Of a stretch of DNA of 64,000 bases, positions 17,717 to 25,709 are shown piece after piece. The first letter of the stretch is position 1. Each line of letters opens with the position of its first letter. Origin of the DNA: an uncultured Succiniclasticum sp. (lineage in GTDB: Bacteria; Bacillota; Negativicutes; Acidaminococcales; Acidaminococcaceae). The position numbers were made by a program, and so were the translations under genes. The stretch covers positions 143,530-207,529 of the forward strand of contig UQUU01000004.1 of assembly GCA_900544275.1 (NCBI GenBank). Reading direction: 5' to 3'. The notes under the pieces were generated by a model, which worked only from the letters and a program-made list of their open reading frames with translations, was not told the DNA's origin and did no database searches.

Positions 17717-18733
17717 TCAAGCCCCCGTTATGTCCCGATATGTATCCAGGGCAGTGCGTAAGATACTGATGGCCAGAGACGCGCCCGTACCTTCCCCCAG
17801 CCGCATTCCCGCATTGATCACAGGCTTTAACTGCAAGGTCTCCAGCATTTTTTGCGCCGAAGCATCGGAAGAAAGATGGGAACACAACATATACTTCGCG
17901 CTTTCCGGGTTGATCCCGTAAGCGATAAGCGCCGCCGCCACCGCATTGACTCCATCGATCATGGTAGGCACATGATGCGCCGCTCCTGCCAGCATCATGC
18001 CCGCCAGTCCTGCGTGATCGTAGCCGCCTACTTTACAGAGTACGTCAAAGCCGTCCCCCTGTTTGGGACGATTGACCTCCAGCCCCTTACGGACCACTTC
18101 CGTTTTAATTTTTAAGCGGGCATCGTTGATCCCGCTGCCCCGACCCGTAGTCAGCTCCGGTGACAACCCTAAAAACCCCGCCGCTATCGCCGCTGTGGAT
18201 GTCGTGTTGGCAATACCCATCTCGCCGGTTTCCAAAAGATTGCAGCCGCCTTTGATTGCTTCTTCCGCCATATCCATGCCCACCTGCAGCGCCTTTAAAG
18301 CCTGTTCTTCCTGCATGGCCGGTCCCTGCGTAAAGTCTTCCGTTCCCCAGGCGACCTTGCATTGCCGCACATGGGAAAGGGCGTGCAGATCAAAATTCGT
18401 CCCTACGTCGACTACGATGATATCCGAGCCGCCATGCCGCGCCAATACATTCGCTCCGGCAGTCCCCCGCCCGTAGCCGTTGATCATTTGCAGAGTCACT
18501 TCCTGGGGAAAGGCACTGACCCCGTATTTACAAATCCCATGATCGCCGCACATAAGCAGCATGACCGGCTTTAAACCGCGCAGACCCTGACCGTTTGTCA
18601 TCATAAGATAGTCCGCGGTCAACTCTTCCAGCAGGCCAAAGTTTTCCCCTGATCCCAAGGCAGTGCGCCATTTCTGCTTCACTTGTTCTTTAATTTTTGC
18701 GTCCGGCGGGTAAATTGTAATTTCTTCCAACAT
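17717..18733 (-). CDS. cobT: Nicotinate-nucleotide:dimethylbenzimidazole phosphoribosyltransferase, canonical paralogue
   Basis: Makes alpha-ribotides of cobamide lower ligands from nicotinate mononucleotide. 338 residues with the full set of CobT signatures: MCGDHGICKYGVSAFPQEVT, GRGTAGANVLAR, GEMGIANTTSTAA and the catalytic GMRLGEGTGAS (Glu about residue 314). Part of the riboswitch-controlled cob operon. The second CobT homologue in the same operon raises the possibility that this chain is one half of an ArsAB-like heterodimer with a wider lower-ligand range. Confidence 0.92.
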   Translation of the reverse strand: MLEEITIYPPDAKIKEQVKQKWRTALGSGENFGLLEELTADYLMMTNGQGLRGLKPVMLLMCGDHGICKYGVSAFPQEVTLQMINGYGRGTAGANVLARHGGSDIIVVDVGTNFDLHALSHVRQCKVAWGTEDFTQGPAMQEEQALKALQVGMDMAEEAIKGGCNLLETGEMGIANTTSTAAIAAGFLGLSPELTTGRGSGINDARLKIKTEVVRKGLEVNRPKQGDGFDVLCKVGGYDHAGLAGMMLAGAAHHVPTMIDGVNAVAAALIAYGINPESAKYMLCSHLSSDASAQKMLETLQLKPVINAGMRLGEGTGASLAISILRTALDTYRDITGA

Positions 18734-18790
18734 AATCTTCCTCTATTCTCAAGTGACGTTTTTCTCTGAAATTTGCTTCGTTTTAATTTT

Positions 18791-18854
18791 ATTTCATCTT
18801 GCTTTTATTTCATCTTGCTTTTATTTCATCTTGCTTTTATTCCATCGTGTTTTT
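18791..18854. repeat. Tandem repeat, 16-bp unit, four copies
   Basis: Three identical copies of ATTTCATCTTGCTTTT (18791-18806, 18807-18822, 18823-18838) and a degenerate fourth, ATTCCATCGTGTTTTT (18839-18854). It fills much of the 190-base gap between cobU and cobT. Confidence 0.9.
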
Positions 18855-18923
18855 ACTCCGTTTATCTTTTACCCCCTTCTTGTTCTGCTTTCGGTACAAC
18901 CTTTTTGCTCCGGAGTTTGCTTT

Positions 18924-19499
18924 TCAAAACGTAAAAGTAAAAGCCAGTTTTTTGATGTCCACTGCCTGGCCGGCGATCACATAAAAGACCTGACCTGCGG
19001 CAGCGCCGATCTGTTGATTGACCCAGCCCGCAATATCCCTGTATTCCCGGGCCAACGGATTGTCCGGTACAATGCCGGCTCCCACCTCGTTGGACACAAA
19101 TACCACCGTTTTGCCGCAAGCCGCAGCGGCAGCCAGAAGCACTTCTATGCGTTTTTTTACATAAAGCGCTTTTTCCGCAGTGGTACCCTGAGGGGCATTT
19201 TTGCCATACAGCATGTTACTGAGATAAATCGTGATATCATCAAATAAAATAGCGTCCGTCCTGGCTCCCGCTTCCGGCAGGATCTCCTCCGCCGCATAAG
19301 GCGCTTCAAAAGTAAGCCAGCGTTTCCGACGCCGGGCCTGATGCAATGCGACCCGTTCTCTCATCTCATCGTCTAAAATTTCCGCGGTAGCCACATAACC
19401 GCACAAAGCGCCTGCATGGAGCACAAATTTTTCTGCAAATTCACTTTTGCCGCTGCGGGCTCCTCCCAACACCAGCACAATGTTATCGCCCTGCTTCAT
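18924..19499 (-). CDS. cobU: Adenosylcobinamide kinase / guanylyltransferase
   Basis: Phosphorylates adenosylcobinamide and transfers GMP to give adenosylcobinamide-GDP, the substrate of CobS. The P-loop GGARSGKS is at residues 12-19. A central ATAEILDDEMRERVALHQ and the VVFVSNEVGAGIVP segment are typical; 191 residues from the ATG at 19499. A longer frame begins at 19550 but would run through the riboswitch terminator, so the internal ATG behind GGAAGAGGTG is preferred. First gene of the cob operon, directly behind the cobalamin riboswitch. Confidence 0.93.
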   Translation of the reverse strand: MKQGDNIVLVLGGARSGKSEFAEKFVLHAGALCGYVATAEILDDEMRERVALHQARRRKRWLTFEAPYAAEEILPEAGARTDAILFDDITIYLSNMLYGKNAPQGTTAEKALYVKKRIEVLLAAAAACGKTVVFVSNEVGAGIVPDNPLAREYRDIAGWVNQQIGAAAGQVFYVIAGQAVDIKKLAFTFTF

Positions 19500-19520
19500 T
19501 CCGACACCTCTTCCTTTCAC

Positions 19521-19573
19521 AAAAAAAAGGCTATCTCCATAAAGAGACAACCTGCGTTTGTGCCTGAACAGCC
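19521..19573 (-). terminator. Riboswitch-controlled terminator before cobU
   Basis: In minus orientation GGCTGTT (19567-19573) can pair, with G-U wobbles, to GATAGCC (19529-19535), followed by eight T (19521-19528). A competing pairing exists: GCCTGAA at the end of the B12 box (19609-19615) with TTCAGGC (19562-19568), which overlaps the terminator arm. This gives mutually exclusive anti-terminator and terminator states. Confidence 0.6.
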
Positions 19574-19610
19574 ACTTCCCTATCTCCCGTAGGTACGATG
19601 GTCACCTCTT

Positions 19611-19770
19611 CAGGCAGGTCTCCTGGCTCCAGTTCACGGCTCGCCGCACCTTCTCGGTTTCCCAATGGTCTCTTGCGGTTTGCTCCCTGTTACAGTAGCG
19701 GGACTGCTCCGGATTCGCACCGGTATTCCCTTTTAAGCAGCAGACGCATCTGCTGCACCTGTTCAAACTT
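19611..19770 (-). promoter_or_regulatory. Cobalamin riboswitch aptamer
   Basis: Minus-strand RNA shows GGGAATACCGGTGCGAATCC, AGCAGTCCCGCTACTGTAA and the 3' B12 box AGCCAGGAGACCTGCCTG (19611-19628), closed by CAGGT/ACCTG. These are the conserved core elements of the adenosylcobalamin-type riboswitch. It precedes cobU-cobT-cobS and a terminator, so cobamide should switch the operon off. Confidence 0.95.
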
Positions 19771-19781
19771 TTCCATTACTT

Positions 19782-19810
19782 ATTGTACTATAAACAGAAA
19801 GAAAAAACAA
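19782..19810 (-). promoter_or_regulatory. Promoter of the cob operon
   Basis: Minus strand TTGTTT (19805-19810), 17-base spacer, TACAAT (19782-19787). The predicted transcript starts near 19775, just before the aptamer. Confidence 0.65.
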
Positions 19811-19860
19811 ATTCCCTTCCTATGAAATTTCGCCTGGCCAAATTCTCATCCCAGTCCGGC

Positions 19861-20088
19861 TCATTGCCGCAGCGGCACAAAAAGATAATGATCGATGACC
19901 CAGACACTTTCTCCCGTAGCCCGTTTCACCCGGTGCCATTTTGCGCCGTCTACGATGGCCGTATTCAGCAGCCACACCTGCTCATTGGGAACAAACATCC
20001 CGCCGGGCGCATAGTCCCTGCCCGCCAGTTTCCGAAATTTCACGCCGGTGCCTATAATGTAGGCTTTTTTTATCTCCGGTTTTAACAT
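19861..20088 (-). CDS. Small SH3-like (bacterial SH3b-type) protein
   Basis: A 75-residue protein without signal peptide or membrane segment. The pattern VKFRKLAGRDYAPGG, then NEQVWLLN, KWHRVKR and ESVWVIDHYL resembles a bacterial SH3b barrel (VNVR...G...W..V....GWV...YL). Function unknown. It is preceded by a 120-base leader with strong secondary structure (20100-20211) and a TATAAT box, so it appears to have its own transcription unit. It lies between the pduO terminator and the cob promoter. Similarity is by eye; a small orphan protein of other fold remains possible. Confidence 0.6.
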   Translation of the reverse strand: MLKPEIKKAYIIGTGVKFRKLAGRDYAPGGMFVPNEQVWLLNTAIVDGAKWHRVKRATGESVWVIDHYLFVPLRQ

Positions 20089-20099
20089 GATAACTCTCC

Positions 20100-20211
20100 C
20101 CGTATAGCTATGGATTTTACTGTTGTGACAGTCTCCGATTCATTACGCAATGTGTCTTCGGATGACGGTATGAATCCCCGGTTCTCAGAATCTGATTTTC
20201 TGAGTCAGGTG
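20100..20211 (-). ncRNA. Structured leader RNA of the SH3-like gene, class unknown
   Basis: In minus orientation the leader shows CTCAGAA/TTCTGAG, then a nine-pair CCG-ATTCAT / ATGAATCGG stem with a small bulge enclosing GTCATCCGAAGAC, then ACTGT CACA ACAGT. The elements fill the space between the predicted transcription start and the gene. It may be a riboswitch or other cis-regulatory RNA. A c-di-AMP (ydaO) type is a loose thought only, because those often precede SH3-domain genes; the core match is not convincing. Confidence 0.4.
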
Positions 20212-20217
20212 GACTTA

Positions 20218-20223
20218 ATTATA
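20218..20223 (-). promoter_or_regulatory. -10 box for the SH3-like gene
   Basis: Minus strand TATAAT, with only a weak -35 (TAACCA, 20241-20246) that falls inside the pduO terminator stem. Confidence 0.4.
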
Positions 20224-20229
20224 TCATAG

Positions 20230-20260
20230 AAAAAGGCCTCTGGTTACGAACCGGAGGCCC
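20230..20260 (-). terminator. Terminator after the PduO-type gene
   Basis: Stem GGCCTCCGGTT / AACCAGAGGCC around CGT (20235-20259), one mismatch, followed by TTTTTC in minus orientation. Confidence 0.9.
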
Positions 20261-20273
20261 ACTGGACAATAAA

Positions 20274-20795
20274 TTATTTTTTCTCCGCCAATTCAGTCTC
20301 TACGCGGCCAAGAATAAAGCACAGGTCGGACAGACGATTGACACAAATTAGCAACTGCGGATTTACTTCTTCATTTTCGGCTAAGCGCAGCAACTTGCGT
20401 TCCGCGCGCCGCGTGATCGTACGGGCAATATCAAGCGCGCCGGCGCCCACCGTATCCCCCGGAACCAGGAAGTGGCTCAGAGGCTGCAGCATGGCATCAA
20501 ATTTATCGATCGTACTTTCGAACATCTTAACATGCTCTTCGGTAATGTAAGGCTTCGGAAGATTCAGGCTGGCCACATCCGCCATCATAGACATCAGAAG
20601 CTTCTGCACGTTATAGATCGTTTCTTTTACATCGTCCCGCTGAACTAAAGCCCGGGCCAGACCCAGGGCCGAATTGATTTCATCCAGGGTGCCATAGGCA
20701 TCTACCCGGGGAGAAGCCTTGGAAACCCGTTCGCCGGTATACAAACCGGTCGTACCTTTATCACCTGTACGTGTATACACTGCAGCTTTTGTCAT
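20274..20795 (-). CDS. Cob(I)alamin adenosyltransferase, PduO type
   Basis: Transfers the 5'-deoxyadenosyl group of ATP to the cobalt of reduced corrinoid. 173 residues, all-helical trimer family. The ATP-binding N-terminus YTRTGDKGTTGLYTGERVSK (7-26), the RTITRRAERKLL segment and NRLSDLCFILGR are characteristic. AAGGAGG precedes the ATG. Not under the nearby B12 riboswitch, which lies downstream, but it supplies adenosylated corrinoid to the CobU and CobS steps. Confidence 0.95.
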   Translation of the reverse strand: MTKAAVYTRTGDKGTTGLYTGERVSKASPRVDAYGTLDEINSALGLARALVQRDDVKETIYNVQKLLMSMMADVASLNLPKPYITEEHVKMFESTIDKFDAMLQPLSHFLVPGDTVGAGALDIARTITRRAERKLLRLAENEEVNPQLLICVNRLSDLCFILGRVETELAEKK

Positions 20796-20850
20796 TCCTA
20801 CTACCTCCTTTATAATCCGCTGTTACGCTTGTTACATTAGTTTTAACAAC

Positions 20851-20901
20851 ATAATTTAAACAATATAGTTTTAAACTATCGAGATAATTTAAACTATCGA
20901 G
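20851..20901. repeat. Short direct repeats upstream of the PduO-type gene
   Basis: TTTAAACTATCGAG occurs at 20870-20883 and 20888-20901 (18-base period), with a weaker related copy starting near 20851. The unit lies in the 160-base gap between ndk and the adenosyltransferase. Confidence 0.65.
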
Positions 20902-20954
20902 CTGATATCTTAAAGAAATCAGGCCGATATGGGAAACTTTTACAGCACCGATTC

Positions 20955-21371
20955 TCAGTAAATTTCTTCCGGTGCAAAGAAATTCTTAATTTCGCGCTCC
21001 GCCGCTTCCGGGCTGTCGCTGCCGTGAATCACGTTTTCACCTTTATCCAGGGCAAAATCGCCGCGGATCGATCCCGGTACGGATTCCACCGGATCCGTTA
21101 CGCCCATCATCGTGCGAATAGCCTTAATGGCATTTTGTCCTTCAACCACCATAGCAACCAGAGGGCCGCCGGTAATAAATGCTTCCAGTTCCGGGAAAAA
21201 GGGCTTCTCCACATGTTCCGCATAATGATAACGAGCCTGCTCTTTGCTCATAACAAGCATCTTTAACGCGCAAATCTTTAAACCACGGCGTTCAAAACGG
21301 GCAATAATCTCCCCAATTAAATTTTTACGAACTCCATCGGGTTTTACTAAAACTAAAGATTTCTGATCCAT
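20955..21371 (-). CDS. ndk: Nucleoside-diphosphate kinase
   Basis: Balances nucleoside triphosphate pools by ping-pong phosphotransfer. KPDG at residues 10-13 and the phosphohistidine in NVIHGSDS (His116) are intact; 138 residues is normal. AGGAG precedes the ATG. The next gene upstream is htpX, 149 bases away, so it is probably its own unit. Confidence 0.97.
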   Translation of the reverse strand: MDQKSLVLVKPDGVRKNLIGEIIARFERRGLKICALKMLVMSKEQARYHYAEHVEKPFFPELEAFITGGPLVAMVVEGQNAIKAIRTMMGVTDPVESVPGSIRGDFALDKGENVIHGSDSPEAAEREIKNFFAPEEIY

Positions 21372-21519
21372 TCTGTTTTCTCTCCTTTTAAGATATAAAT
21401 AAAATTGTATACTATCCCGCTAAAAACCAGGGGGACAACCAAAATAAACTCCGCAGGGCTTGTACGGTCCGGAACGTTTCAGATGAGATTCATCTGCGTA
21501 CAAATGACAACGATCCGGT

Positions 21520-22371
21520 TTACTCTTTCAATTCACCCCGGGCACGCATTTCCGAAGCCTGCTTCCGCAAAAGAGCCACCCTTTCCGCCGTGGACGGATG
21601 GGTGCTGAACAGACTCTTCATATCCACTTTGCTGAAAGGACTGATAATAAACATATGGGCGGTCGCTTCCGTCGCGTTGGTCATGGTTCTGCGGGAAGCG
21701 TAGGAATTGATCTTTTCCAGAGCGTCCGCTAAATGATTGGGATTGCCGCAAAGCGCGCCACCCCCCTCGTCCGCCTTATATTCACGGCTGCGGGACACGG
21801 CCAATTGGATGATCATCGCTGCAATAGGTGCCAGAATCAGGATCAGAAGCCCGGCGATCGGATTGCTGTTCTCCCGGTCACGGCTGCCGCCAAACCACAT
21901 GGCGAACCGTGATACAGTCGAAATAATACCGGCCAAAGCCGCCGCCACAGTACCGATCAGAATGTCATGATTTCTCACATGGGTCATTTCATGGGCCAAA
22001 ACGCCTTCTATCTCTTTGGGAGACAAGTAGTTCATCAAAGCGGTGGTTACAGCGACGGCCGCATGTTCCGGGTTCCTTCCTGTCGCGAAAGCGTTGGGAA
22101 CCTGATCATCAATAATATAAACTTTAGGCATCGGCAAATGCGCCCGTTCGGCCAGCCCTTTTACAATACCGTATAAGGCGGGAGCAGACGCTTCGTCCAC
22201 CTGGTGCGCCCGATATTGGGCCAACACCATCTTATCGCTGTTCCAGTAGGTGAAAAAATTTATGGCAAGCGAAAAGATCAGCATGATCATCATTCCCTGC
22301 TGTCCACCCGCATAGTCTCCGATAAAGACCAGTAACAGCGTCAGTAATGTCATTAAAAATGCTGTTTTCAT
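21520..22371 (-). CDS. htpX: Membrane zinc metalloprotease HtpX
   Basis: M48 family quality-control protease of the cytoplasmic membrane. Two N-terminal hydrophobic helices (residues 1-40), zinc site HEMTH at 127-131, two further helices and the third zinc ligand in SRSREYKADEGG. 283 residues from the ATG at 22371; a frame extension to 22401 is possible but AAGGAG lies between the two. A hairpin with GCATCCG/CGGATGC arms (22398-22434) sits just before the ribosome site and could tune translation. Confidence 0.95.
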   Translation of the reverse strand: MKTAFLMTLLTLLLVFIGDYAGGQQGMMIMLIFSLAINFFTYWNSDKMVLAQYRAHQVDEASAPALYGIVKGLAERAHLPMPKVYIIDDQVPNAFATGRNPEHAAVAVTTALMNYLSPKEIEGVLAHEMTHVRNHDILIGTVAAALAGIISTVSRFAMWFGGSRDRENSNPIAGLLILILAPIAAMIIQLAVSRSREYKADEGGGALCGNPNHLADALEKINSYASRRTMTNATEATAHMFIISPFSKVDMKSLFSTHPSTAERVALLRKQASEMRARGELKE

Positions 22372-22397
22372 AATCCCGTGTTTCTCTCCTTTACACC

Positions 22398-22434
22398 GCA
22401 TCCGCCGGGTATTTCTGCCGGCTCAGCCGGATGC
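22398..22434 (-). promoter_or_regulatory. Hairpin directly upstream of the htpX ribosome site
   Basis: The GCATCCG / CGGATGC arms close a loop containing further CCGG pairing. No T-run follows, so a translational or RNA-stability element is more likely than a terminator. Confidence 0.4.
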
Positions 22435-22498
22435 TGTTTGCTGCCGGGACACTGCTGTTTTGTAGTCTCCCAATTAATTTATTATAGCAGATATCCTT

Positions 22499-22939
22499 TT
22501 ATTTTTCAATTTGCCCCTTGACCGCAGCCAACATGGCTTCGCTGTTTTCTCTGACCTTACGGACCAGCAGAGGATTCAGCAGCCCGGCGATCATAGGAAT
22601 GCCAAATTCAAAATCAACCGTGAGGGAGACCCTGACACCTTCCGCTTCATCATTCAGTTCCCATACCCCTTCCATCTTTTTTAAATCCCCGTCGGTTTGT
22701 TGATACGTTATTTTAAAATCTTCCGGATAAAAGTCATCCCTTTCCGTCCAGACGATTTTGCGTCCATCCACATTGGAGACCCAATGAGAAATGTCGTAAT
22801 TCTTTCCCCGTTCCAACACGGTAACGCTGACCAGGCTTTCCATAAAGCGGGGGTAATCTTCCATATTTTGGATCACCTGATAAATTGCGTTTTTATCCCC
22901 TTTTATAAGGATGTCTGATTTAACAAAAGGCATGATCAT
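22499..22939 (-). CDS. SRPBCC (START-like) domain protein, coenzyme-Q-binding/cyclase type
   Basis: 146 residues with the helix-grip pattern of the polyketide cyclase/Coq10 family: an N-terminal strand, YQVIQNMEDYPRFMESLVSV, the central strands around VWTERDDFYPE, and a C-terminal helix LLNPLLVRKVRENSEAMLAAVKG. Such proteins bind hydrophobic ligands such as quinones; the ligand here is unknown. Start ambiguous between TTG 22942, ATG 22939 and ATG 22933 behind AAAGAGG. Upstream lies a triple 18-bp repeat. Confidence 0.8.
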   Translation of the reverse strand: MIMPFVKSDILIKGDKNAIYQVIQNMEDYPRFMESLVSVTVLERGKNYDISHWVSNVDGRKIVWTERDDFYPEDFKITYQQTDGDLKKMEGVWELNDEAEGVRVSLTVDFEFGIPMIAGLLNPLLVRKVRENSEAMLAAVKGQIEK

Positions 22940-22965
22940 CAAACCTCTTTCTTCTTTACCTATAT

Positions 22966-23019
22966 ACCTGACAGCAATATATTACCTGACAGCAATATAT
23001 TACCTGACAGCAATATATT
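22966..23019. repeat. Tandem repeat, 18-bp unit, three perfect copies
   Basis: ACCTGACAGCAATATATT occurs three times without mismatch (22966-22983, 22984-23001, 23002-23019), in the gap upstream of the SRPBCC gene. Confidence 0.95.
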
Positions 23020-23074
23020 GTAACTTGCGCCGGTCTGTTATGGTTTTATTTTTCCAGTAAAATATCCCTTTTTC

Positions 23075-24316
23075 CTATAAATCATTGATCACAGCCGCCA
23101 CTTCCCTGACAGAAGCGCGCAGTTCTTCCAGGACATGATCCACCACAGAGGCAGGCATGATCAGAGGCGGTTCGATACGGATCACCCGCGGGTTATTCAG
23201 GGTATAGGCTACGATAATGTGGCGGTTGATCATTAAGGCCATCAGCATGCCGCCGGCCCCTTCTTTTACCAGGTCCAGCCCCAGCATCATCCCTCTGCCC
23301 CGCACCTCTGTAATAACCTGAGGGAACTCTTCGGCTATTGCTTCCAGGCCTTTTTTAAAGTAGGCCCCGGTTTCCGCGCTGCGCTGCAGCAGATTCTCTT
23401 CTTCGATCACCTGCAGGGTGGCTAAGCCGGCCGCGCAGGCCATCTGTCCGCCGCCGAAAGTAGAGGTATGCAGGAAGGGCGCTTCAATCAACCCGGCCCA
23501 GGCCTGCGGCGTACCGATCACAGAGCCCACGGGCATCACGCCGCCGCCCAGAGCTTTCGCCACCGCCATTAAATCAGGCGTAGCTCCGTCATGATTGGCG
23601 CCAAACCAGGTTCCGGTCCGCCCAATGCCCGTCTGTACTTCATCGGCTATCAGAAGCGCCCCTTTGCGATGGGCGATTTCTTCCGCCTGTTTCAGATAGC
23701 CTGCCGGGGGTACAATGATGCCGCCCTCGCCCTGAATCGGTTCCAGGATCACAGCGGCCGTCGCCTCGTCCACCGCCTTTTCCAGGGCGGCACTGTCGCC
23801 AAAAGGCACGTGGCTGAAGCCCTCTAATAAGGGTTTGAACGGATCACGGTACAGATCCCGGCCGGTAGCCGTCAATGCCCCCAATGTTTTTCCATGGAAA
23901 GCGTTACGGGCGGCCACGATTTTCTTACGACCTGTAGCCAGACGGGCAATTTTCAGACAGCCTTCTACGGCTTCGGCGCCGCTGTTGCAGAAAAAATTAT
24001 ATTGTAATTCCCCCGGCGTGATGGCCGCCAGTTTTTCTGCCAGCCGCGCGGCCGGTTCGTTAAACAAGACCTTACCGCACATGGGCATCGCATGTAACTC
24101 CCGTTCCACAGCTTCCACCACTTTGGGATTTTTATGTCCCAACGCGAACATGCCGTAGCCGCCCAGGCAATCAATAAATTCAGTACCTTCCGTATCGGTG
24201 ATCGTCCAGCCTTCTGCCTGCGCTTCCACGCTGGCCAGACCCATAAACCGGAATAAACGGGTAGCGGAAGGATTGATATATTTCTCATATAGAGCCATGA
24301 CTTCTTCCGGTGTCAT
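23075..24316 (-). CDS. Class III PLP aminotransferase, putrescine/acetylornithine type
   Basis: 413 residues, fold-type I. Typical segments: FCNSGAEAVEGCLKIAR, NAFHGKTLGALTATG, ILEPIQGEGGI, LIADEVQTGIGRTG with the cofactor Asp, and VAKALGGG with the Schiff-base lysine. The N-terminus and FIDCLGGYGMFALGHKNP resemble putrescine:2-oxoglutarate aminotransferases more than ArgD, but substrate choice within this class cannot be settled by eye. It follows the deacetylase gene by 46 bases and may be co-transcribed with it. Confidence 0.85.
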   Translation of the reverse strand: MTPEEVMALYEKYINPSATRLFRFMGLASVEAQAEGWTITDTEGTEFIDCLGGYGMFALGHKNPKVVEAVERELHAMPMCGKVLFNEPAARLAEKLAAITPGELQYNFFCNSGAEAVEGCLKIARLATGRKKIVAARNAFHGKTLGALTATGRDLYRDPFKPLLEGFSHVPFGDSAALEKAVDEATAAVILEPIQGEGGIIVPPAGYLKQAEEIAHRKGALLIADEVQTGIGRTGTWFGANHDGATPDLMAVAKALGGGVMPVGSVIGTPQAWAGLIEAPFLHTSTFGGGQMACAAGLATLQVIEEENLLQRSAETGAYFKKGLEAIAEEFPQVITEVRGRGMMLGLDLVKEGAGGMLMALMINRHIIVAYTLNNPRVIRIEPPLIMPASVVDHVLEELRASVREVAAVINDL

Positions 24317-24362
24317 TTTCTCTCATCCTCCTCTTAGTACAGCACAATACAACTCAATAGAT

Positions 24363-25631
24363 TTATTGCAGCAGTTCCTGGATCGGTACAATCTGAATGC
24401 CTGTTTTTTTGATCTCATCCAAATATAAGGTCCAGGTTCTGGCAGTGACTGAACGGGCGTGACAGATAACCACTACGCCGCCGTCCCGGTCCGCCCGTCC
24501 CATCGCTTCTTTAATGCGGGCATAGATCGCGTCCGTAGAAGCCTCGTTATCCAGAAAGAGTTCATTTATATTGGTGGGTACGCCCATTTTTCTGGCTCTT
24601 TCATAACCTACGCTCTGTGAACTGGTATGACTGTCAATAAAGAACAGACCCTGGTCTTTTAATACTTTGAGCAGGACATCCATCGTCTGCTTGTCTCCGG
24701 TCGCCCGGGAACCCTGATGGTTGTTCACGCCGGAAACACCCGGCAGGGAAGCTAACGCTTCCTTAACCGCAGCCGTTTCCTCGCTGTCGCTCATGGCCAC
24801 CATGATGGTCTTACTGCCTTCGGACATCTGCCCCCGGTCGATAGGTTCCATAGGCAAATGGAGCATGGCCGTTCGTCCCTGGGCCTTAATCATGCGCAAG
24901 GCCTCGCTGCTGCCTGCTTTGTAGGGAATAATCGCATAACTGAAAGGCAATCTGGTAGCCAGCAATTCTTTCAAGGCCCCATTATCATAACCGCAGTCGT
25001 CAATCACCACGGAAAGCTTGCCGTGGTGTTTGGCGCTCCCGGAAATCTCTTTTTGTTTTTTCTCCGGTTTGGGAATATCTTTATCTTTATTGGTCAGGTT
25101 TCCATGGTGGAAAAAATACACCGAATCCGTCACAAACGTCCGGGTGGAATCTTTCCCCGATTTTACCGCAATGCCTATATCCAATCGATAGGCGTCCATT
25201 TTATTCCAGGTCGCTTCCCCTTCGTTGATCACCTGCAAATCTGTGTCGCAAAGGCGCTCTGCGACCCATTTTGCCGCCCCTGCCAAATCCGTAGAAGCAG
25301 GTACCCCTACCGCCGCTTCCCGCTGGTTCCAGGTAACTTCCCCGCCGGTCGCCGGCAACTTTTCGGAACGGTCTTTGCGGTCTATATCGCGCAGCTGCCA
25401 ATGCTCCGTTTTTTGCAGTAAAATATCATCAATGGTTTTATGAGCGGTTTTAGACCGGTCTGTCAGGTCAAATAATTTGACGCTTTCATCAGACAAGTCT
25501 TCCGGTTTATTTTTGTCGAACGCATAAAATAAGCCTGCCGCTGCCGCAAGAAATACAAGCAGTCCGATAAACAGGGCAAAAAATCCAATGCCGCCCTGCC
25601 TCTTCTTTTTGGAAGTACCTTTTTTTGTCAT
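24363..25631 (-). CDS. Divergent polysaccharide deacetylase family protein (DUF610/YibQ-like)
   Basis: 422 residues: a cytoplasmic basic N-terminus, one membrane anchor (about residues 15-37), a ~180 residue extracytoplasmic region, then a NodB-like barrel starting KLSVVIDDCGYDNGALKE. The Asp pair, FIDSHTS and VVICHAR motifs mark the divergent deacetylase family found in diderm bacteria. Its role in envelope glycan processing is inferred. Confidence 0.85.
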   Translation of the reverse strand: MTKKGTSKKKRQGGIGFFALFIGLLVFLAAAAGLFYAFDKNKPEDLSDESVKLFDLTDRSKTAHKTIDDILLQKTEHWQLRDIDRKDRSEKLPATGGEVTWNQREAAVGVPASTDLAGAAKWVAERLCDTDLQVINEGEATWNKMDAYRLDIGIAVKSGKDSTRTFVTDSVYFFHHGNLTNKDKDIPKPEKKQKEISGSAKHHGKLSVVIDDCGYDNGALKELLATRLPFSYAIIPYKAGSSEALRMIKAQGRTAMLHLPMEPIDRGQMSEGSKTIMVAMSDSEETAAVKEALASLPGVSGVNNHQGSRATGDKQTMDVLLKVLKDQGLFFIDSHTSSQSVGYERARKMGVPTNINELFLDNEASTDAIYARIKEAMGRADRDGGVVVICHARSVTARTWTLYLDEIKKTGIQIVPIQELLQ

Positions 25632-25709
25632 GCCTGCTCTCCTTCCATCCTGTTTTCCAACAATCCAGTAAGCCCCTCTGTTCCAACCTCAGGTAATCCT
25701 TGCCTTCTG

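Noticed and set aside
22966..23019. CRISPR array
   Set aside because: The 18-bp units abut with no spacers and there are no cas genes.
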